A stretch of 17,045 bases of DNA from Prosthecobacter debontii (GTDB lineage Bacteria; Verrucomicrobiota; Verrucomicrobiia; Verrucomicrobiales; Akkermansiaceae). Under the pieces are notes generated by a model that worked only from the letters and a program-made list of their open reading frames with translations, was not told where the DNA came from and searched no databases. Positions within the stretch are counted from its first letter, which is position 1. Each line of letters begins with the position of its first letter. The stretch is from contig CAMCYT010000030.1 in assembly GCA_945885485.1 (NCBI GenBank), positions 1 to 17,045 on the forward strand, in the 5' to 3' direction. The position numbers and the translations under genes are program-made. Shown here in pieces: positions 13,360-17,045 of the stretch.

Positions 13360-13419
13360 GATGCGGGTAGAATTTTTAGATGCGGGCAGGATTTTTTTGG
13401 ATGCGGGCAGGATGCCCGC
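13360..13419. repeat. Three partial copies of the GC-rich dispersed palindrome
   Basis: gatgcgggtag (13360-13370), gatgcgggcag (13379-13389) and gatgcgggcag (13400-13410), spaced about 20 bp by T-rich words. The third continues into a perfect hairpin gcgggca-gga-tgcccgc (13403-13419) and then gctccc, the same wording as the element at 6451-6512. It fills the ruvB-fur gap. Confidence 0.8.
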
Positions 13420-13426
13420 GCTCCCT

Positions 13427-14461
13427 TTAGAAGAGTTTGGTCTGGGTATCCTCGGCTTTCAAGGGTGGAGGAATGGGTGCTCCAATCTTTTTGTAGGCGG
13501 CGGGCATGGCGGTGCGACCGCGCGGGGTGCGCTGGATGAAGCCCTGCATGATGAGGAAAGGTTCGTGGACTTCCTCGAGGGTGGCGGCGTCTTCGCCAAC
13601 GGCGACGGCGAGGGAATTGAGCCCGACTGGTCCGCCGCCGAATTTGTAGATCATGGCTTCGAGCAGGCGCTTATCCATTTCATCGAGGCCATCGGAATCG
13701 ATTTCGATCATGGCGAGTGCGGCGGCCGCGTTTTCCTGATCGATGATGCCGTTGCCGCGAACTTGGGCGAAATCGCGAACCCAACGTAGGAGGGCGTTGG
13801 CGACGCGGGGGGTGCCACGGGAACGGGAGGCGATTTCGAGAGCGCCGGGTCGGTGAATTTCCGTTTCGAGTAAACCGGCGGAGCGCTCAATGATGTCGGC
13901 GAGTTCTTCGCGGTTATAGTAATCGAGTCGGTTAATCAAACCGAAGCGAGAGCGCAGTGGTGCGGTGAGCATACCGGAGCGGGTGGTGGCACCGACGAGG
14001 GTGAAGCGGGGGAGATTGATCTGGATGGAGCGGGCGGAAGGGCCGGAGTCTATAATGATATCGAGTCGGTAGTCTTCCATCGCGGGGTAAAGGTATTCTT
14101 CGATCGCGGGGTGGAGGCGATGGATTTCATCGATGAACAGGATGTCGCCTTTTTGGATGTTGGTGAGGATGCCTGCGAGGTCGCCGGCTTTTTCGATTTG
14201 TGGACCAGAGGTGGTGTGCATCTGGGTTCCGGCAGCCTTTGCGATGAGGTTGGCGAGAGTGGTTTTTCCCAGACCGGGAGGGCCGGAGAGTAGGACGTGA
14301 TCGAGAACATCACCACGTCGTTTCGCGGCTTCCAACATCAGTAGAATACGCTCTTTGACTTTTTCCTGACCGATGAATTCCGAAAACACAGGAGGACGCA
14401 GCGAGACATCGAAGGGAGACGTGGGAGCTCCGGTGGTTTGTTGGTAAAAGTTCTCGGGCAT
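13427..14461 (-). CDS. ruvB: Holliday junction branch-migration helicase subunit RuvB
   Basis: 344 residues. The AAA+ ATPase forms hexameric rings with RuvA on Holliday junctions and drives branch migration during recombinational repair. Walker A GPPGLGKTT (60-68), Walker B LFIDEIHR (108-115), the RuvB-specific segment EEYLYPAMEDYRLDI, sensor 1 VGATTRSG (156-163), arginine finger in LRSRFG, sensor 2 SRGTPR (214-219) and a C-terminal winged helix ending GFIQRTPRGR. All domains are intact. The ATG at 14461 gives the usual N-terminus and lacks a Shine-Dalgarno. ruvA and ruvC are not beside it. It may be co-transcribed with fur, with repeats in the spacer. Confidence 0.97.
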   Translation of the reverse strand: MPENFYQQTTGAPTSPFDVSLRPPVFSEFIGQEKVKERILLMLEAAKRRGDVLDHVLLSGPPGLGKTTLANLIAKAAGTQMHTTSGPQIEKAGDLAGILTNIQKGDILFIDEIHRLHPAIEEYLYPAMEDYRLDIIIDSGPSARSIQINLPRFTLVGATTRSGMLTAPLRSRFGLINRLDYYNREELADIIERSAGLLETEIHRPGALEIASRSRGTPRVANALLRWVRDFAQVRGNGIIDQENAAAALAMIEIDSDGLDEMDKRLLEAMIYKFGGGPVGLNSLAVAVGEDAATLEEVHEPFLIMQGFIQRTPRGRTAMPAAYKKIGAPIPPPLKAEDTQTKLF

Positions 14462-14493
14462 ACGGTGGAATGGGAGCTGAAATGCTGAAAGCC

Positions 14494-14637
14494 GAATGAG
14501 CTTTAGCGAATCTTTATAAAATGCAAGGCGTGATCGCTTGGACGAAGTGTAACGTAGTCAATACAGAATGAGCTTTAGCGAATCGTTGAAGAATGCAAAG
14601 CCTAATGGTTTGGACGGAGCGAAGCGAAGTCAAATGG
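14494..14637. repeat. 72-bp tandem direct duplication
   Basis: Copy A 14494-14565 and copy B 14566-14637. The first 19 bases (gaatgagctttagcgaatc) are identical and most of the rest agrees (about 70-80 per cent, counted by eye), with shared atgcaa, ttggacg and agtcaa words. It lies in the 304-bp divergent gap between ruvB and the next plus-strand gene, 32 bp from the ruvB start. I see no reading frame in it that continues through both copies. Nothing else is recognisable in the gap. Confidence 0.75.
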
Positions 14638-14765
14638 GGAAGTGCCGAGTGATCCCCCATCGCTAATACTTCAGCGGACAGGGCAGTGATCCGTAAGCAG
14701 CGGAAGAAATGTCGATTTTTTGCTCGCTTATGGGTAGGGCGTCTAGGTCATTATTTCCGATTGAG

Positions 14766-15260
14766 ATGAAAGTAAGTTTGATGATTTTGTTGTTCGGTTT
14801 GTCCTCACCTGCGTTTGCGGGAGATTTCGACAATTGGTATTTCAAGTTCATTTCAGTGGAGCGCAAGGTGAAGGGGGAGACATTTTCAGCAGATGGGAAA
14901 ATCGTGGGGACTTTTACCGGTAAGACGTTTGGTGAAACTTCTGCGGACGGTAAGAAGTTTACCGAGAATTTTGAGTATACATATATGCCAGAAGAGCATC
15001 TTGCGAAAGATACCTTGATCTGGATAAGAGATGAAAAAGGTACTTTTCGTTCTTCAACTGAGCTTCATTCAGGTGAAAAGATTTGGTTCGAATTAACGCT
15101 CAAGGCTGAAAATCAGTATCAGCTCAAAGCGACGTTTGACGACGGTAAAACATGCGAGACGTCAGCACAGATCAGAGAAGACGGCGTGCTTCACGCGGTT
15201 GATATTACGAAAGATGTGGATGGAAAAGTCGTATTAACTCTGAAGTACACGCGAACCTAA
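14766..15260 (+). CDS. Secreted beta-rich protein of unknown function
   Basis: 164 residues from ATG 14766, which puts a good Sec signal peptide (MKVSLMILLFGLSSPAFA) at the front; an ATG at 14709 would add 19 residues before it. The mature part is about 145 residues with many alternating strands, Thr/Lys/Glu-rich (TFSADGKIVGTFTGKTFGET, GTFRSSTELHSGEKIWFEL), looking like a lipocalin-type or other beta-sandwich. Cys is nearly absent (one in KTCET). I do not recognise the family. The next gene starts only 4 bp after its stop, so the two are almost certainly co-translated and may act together outside the cytoplasm. Confidence 0.7.
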   Translation: MKVSLMILLFGLSSPAFAGDFDNWYFKFISVERKVKGETFSADGKIVGTFTGKTFGETSADGKKFTENFEYTYMPEEHLAKDTLIWIRDEKGTFRSSTELHSGEKIWFELTLKAENQYQLKATFDDGKTCETSAQIREDGVLHAVDITKDVDGKVVLTLKYTRT

Positions 15261-15264
15261 ATTC

Positions 15265-16854
15265 ATGAAACAACTCCGCCTCATTTTTCCCATTGTCTGT
15301 CTGATTGGTTTGGCGGTGGTTTTTTTAAATAGGCCTCCATCTCCGGACAAGAGCGCAACGAATAAGGTTGTGGCGGTTGAGGAGAAGGTCGCAGTTGAAG
15401 TTAGTCCACCAGTGGATCACAAAATGCACATTTACCTCATTATGGGAGAGGCGAAGACCGTTGCAAATTCAGCTGATCCCATACATGCGGATTTGATTGA
15501 ACGCTGTGTTCAGATGAATGAAAAAAAGGAATGGGTTCCTGTGGTGGATGCGAAATCAACCGAACACTTTTTTGTTAGAAAATTACTGAATAAAAACAAA
15601 GCGCTCAAGATTGGTTTGGTTGCTGTGACTCGGGAGAATACCAAGATAGATGATTGGATCGATAGGAAGACGCCTGAAAACCGAGCAATGCGGCAGCGTG
15701 TGAAAGATGCTGCGCAGGGAGGAATTATTGATGGCGTGCTGTGGTTTCAGGGAGGTAACGATGCGGCGGAAGGTGCTTCTGATAAAATGAAATCGTTTGT
15801 CAGTGATCTGCGTAGCCACCTTCGGGATCCGAATCTGCCTTTAGTGATCGGTCAGGTTCAAGATTCGCCAGGCATTCAAGCTGCACTCGCTAAATTTAAA
15901 GAGAGCGATCATGTGACAGCTATCGCCAGTTCAGAAGGTCTTAAAATGATGGATGGTTTACGTGATGATAAAAGTCAGGTGCTGTTAGGTGAGCGCTGCG
16001 CGGAGAAGATGTCGGAATTGCGGTTGGTTTATGATAAGGTGACTCCAAAAGCACCGACCGATCTCAATTTTATCGACCCGCATGTGCATGCAATGTCGGT
16101 CACGCCGCTTGGCTTGCGTGCGGTGGCGACCTGGATGGACGAGCGAAATGTGGAACGTTGCATTGTGAGTCCGCTCATGCACAAAGGCTCGCATCCACAG
16201 AATGAAGAAGAATACCAAACGATGTTAGAAAATTTCCGTCCGTATAAAGGAAAAATAGACCGTATGTGCATTATTAATTCTGGAGATGTCAAATCTGCTG
16301 ATGAGGCTATTACGATTTTACATCGCGAGATCTCAGATGGGGCGATTGCTTTTGGAGAACATTACGGGGTGGGCCTGATGTTCGATGATCCAAAGAATCT
16401 GATGCTTTACGAGGCGTGTGAGAAAGTCGGGTTACCAGTCATGTTCCATATCGATCAAAATAAAAACATGGTCGAGCCGGGGATGGAACGTGTGGATAAC
16501 GTTTTGAAAAAATATCCTAAGTGCACGCTAGTGGCGCATGCGTATTGGTGGCGGCAGTTAGGGAGTGGAGCCTGCGATCGCCAGCTTCAAGAACATCCAA
16601 ATTTATATGCCGATATGTCGGGTTCAGTGGTGATTGATGTACTGAATCGGGATCGCGTCTACGCGAGAGAATTTCTGATACGGAATCAGGATAAGATTCT
16701 TTGGGCAACGGATGAGGGTTGGTGGTCGTTTGGTAGCAAAGACAAACAAGCGCTCCAGCATTACACGTTTTTAGAAGGACTTGATTTGCCTGATGAGGTT
16801 CGCCGTAAAATTTACCGAGAGAACTCGGAGAAGGTTTATGGGTTGAAGAAATAG
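15265..16854 (+). CDS. Fusion: degenerate SGNH/sialate esterase-like domain + amidohydrolase
   Basis: 529 residues. An N-terminal hydrophobic segment (6-21) anchors or exports the protein, followed by a Val/Glu/Pro linker. Residues about 54-255 resemble the SASA (DUF303) sialate O-acetylesterase fold: IYLIMGEAK (56-64) where active enzymes have GQSN, LWFQGGNDA (159-167) for WxQGExD, DPNLPLVIGQV (188-198) and LLGERCAEKM near the end. The Ser, Glu and His needed for catalysis are changed to Ala, Gly and non-His. Residues about 268-529 form an Amidohydro_2 TIM barrel with metal-site candidates H273 and H275 (DPHVH), H395 (MFHID), H425 (VAHAYW) and D483 (WATDEGW). So the C-terminal half looks active and the N-terminal half binding-only. 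Likely periplasmic. Its substrate is unknown. It follows the previous gene by 4 bp. Confidence 0.75.
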   Translation: MKQLRLIFPIVCLIGLAVVFLNRPPSPDKSATNKVVAVEEKVAVEVSPPVDHKMHIYLIMGEAKTVANSADPIHADLIERCVQMNEKKEWVPVVDAKSTEHFFVRKLLNKNKALKIGLVAVTRENTKIDDWIDRKTPENRAMRQRVKDAAQGGIIDGVLWFQGGNDAAEGASDKMKSFVSDLRSHLRDPNLPLVIGQVQDSPGIQAALAKFKESDHVTAIASSEGLKMMDGLRDDKSQVLLGERCAEKMSELRLVYDKVTPKAPTDLNFIDPHVHAMSVTPLGLRAVATWMDERNVERCIVSPLMHKGSHPQNEEEYQTMLENFRPYKGKIDRMCIINSGDVKSADEAITILHREISDGAIAFGEHYGVGLMFDDPKNLMLYEACEKVGLPVMFHIDQNKNMVEPGMERVDNVLKKYPKCTLVAHAYWWRQLGSGACDRQLQEHPNLYADMSGSVVIDVLNRDRVYAREFLIRNQDKILWATDEGWWSFGSKDKQALQHYTFLEGLDLPDEVRRKIYRENSEKVYGLKK

Positions 16855-16940
16855 TTAAACGTTATTAGTTAGAAGTTATAAGGAGTTCTGCATTCTCTAT
16901 TACTCATTTCCCTAATAACTAATAACTTTTAACTCATAAA
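16854..16940. repeat. Inverted pair of period-7 arrays
   Basis: Left: gttaaac, gttatta, gttagaa, gttataa (16854-16881). Right: taataac twice, ttttaac, tcataaa (16913-16940). The two sides are related as inverted repeats around an unrelated centre and begin at the stop codon of the fusion gene. Confidence 0.75.
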
Positions 16941-16963
16941 TTCGCAGTTCACACTGCGAATTT
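16938..16963. terminator. Bidirectional hairpin between convergent genes
   Basis: Perfect 11-bp stem aaattcgcagt-tcac-actgcgaattt. Only three T follow on either strand, but the A/T ends and its place between two convergent genes suit a bidirectional terminator. It overlaps the stop codon of the minus-strand gene. Confidence 0.65.
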
Positions 16964-17045
16964 ATTCTGGCTGATTGCGCATGAAGTCGGCGACTTGGGC
17001 GAAGAGGGCGTCGAGGAATGAGCGAGCGAAGGGAGGGACTTGGGT
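16962..17045 (-). CDS. C-terminal 27 residues of a minus-strand gene
   Basis: The minus strand is open from the window edge to TAA at 16964-16962. The readable tail is TQVPPFARSFLDALFAQVA followed by DFMRNQPE, which looks like an amphipathic C-terminal helix. The bases have strong codon-like structure (GC-rich third positions), and a hairpin sits at its end. Too short to identify. Confidence 0.55.
   Translation of the reverse strand, partial: TQVPPFARSFLDALFAQVADFMRNQPE

Noticed and set aside
14663..14866. 67-codon minus-strand frame
   Set aside because: Overlaps the secreted-protein gene on the plus strand, which has a convincing signal peptide and coupling to the next gene.

Overview
The window most likely comes from a free-living Gram-negative bacterium of the Verrucomicrobiota or a neighbouring phylum. 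This is an inference from four things: the long Bacteroidetes/Verrucomicrobia-like type of PurF, several Sec or Tat signal peptides, an almost complete lack of Shine-Dalgarno sequences in front of the chromosomal genes, and many short palindromic and period-7 intergenic repeats. No rRNA or other decisive marker is present, so the phylum is not proven. Gene content is mostly housekeeping with a few accessory genes.

Left part (1-3373): the end of a ThuA-like gene, a single-domain cupin gene, and then a complete IS3-family insertion sequence (1179-2557) inserted in a small membrane-protein gene. The IS has matching terminal repeats and an AACG target duplication. Removing the IS and one AACG copy restores an uninterrupted 142-codon reading frame, so the disruption can be reversed on paper base for base. 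A repeat-rich stretch without genes follows.

Purine part (3374-7375, all minus strand): mtnP (methylthioadenosine phosphorylase), purM and purF are transcribed in that order. They link salvage of adenine from methylthioadenosine with two steps of de novo purine synthesis. A large inverted repeat separates mtnP from purM.

Middle part (7376-11764): two plus-strand genes for exported proteins, a Tat-exported thiol dioxygenase of the ADO/PCO type and a CHAP-domain amidase resembling the amidase half of glutathionylspermidine synthase. Next are an orphan parA and a divergent tlyA, whose leaders both carry period-7 repeat arrays. Then comes a small secreted Cys/Lys-rich protein built of two duplicated units, which looks like a metallothionein and is followed by a strong terminator.

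Right part (11765-17045): a secreted NHL beta-propeller, a Fur-family regulator and ruvB (minus strand), a 72-bp tandem duplication, then a tightly coupled plus-strand pair. The first gene of the pair encodes an unknown secreted beta-rich protein. The second encodes an unusual fusion of an apparently dead SGNH (sialate O-acetylesterase-like) domain to an intact-looking amidohydrolase. The window ends with a bidirectional hairpin and the tail of a minus-strand gene.

Points most worth following up: the duplicated metallothionein-like protein, the pseudo-esterase/amidohydrolase fusion, the exported thiol dioxygenase, the period-7 arrays found at seven intergenic places, and the IS leader, which keeps the host frame open up to the transposase start.
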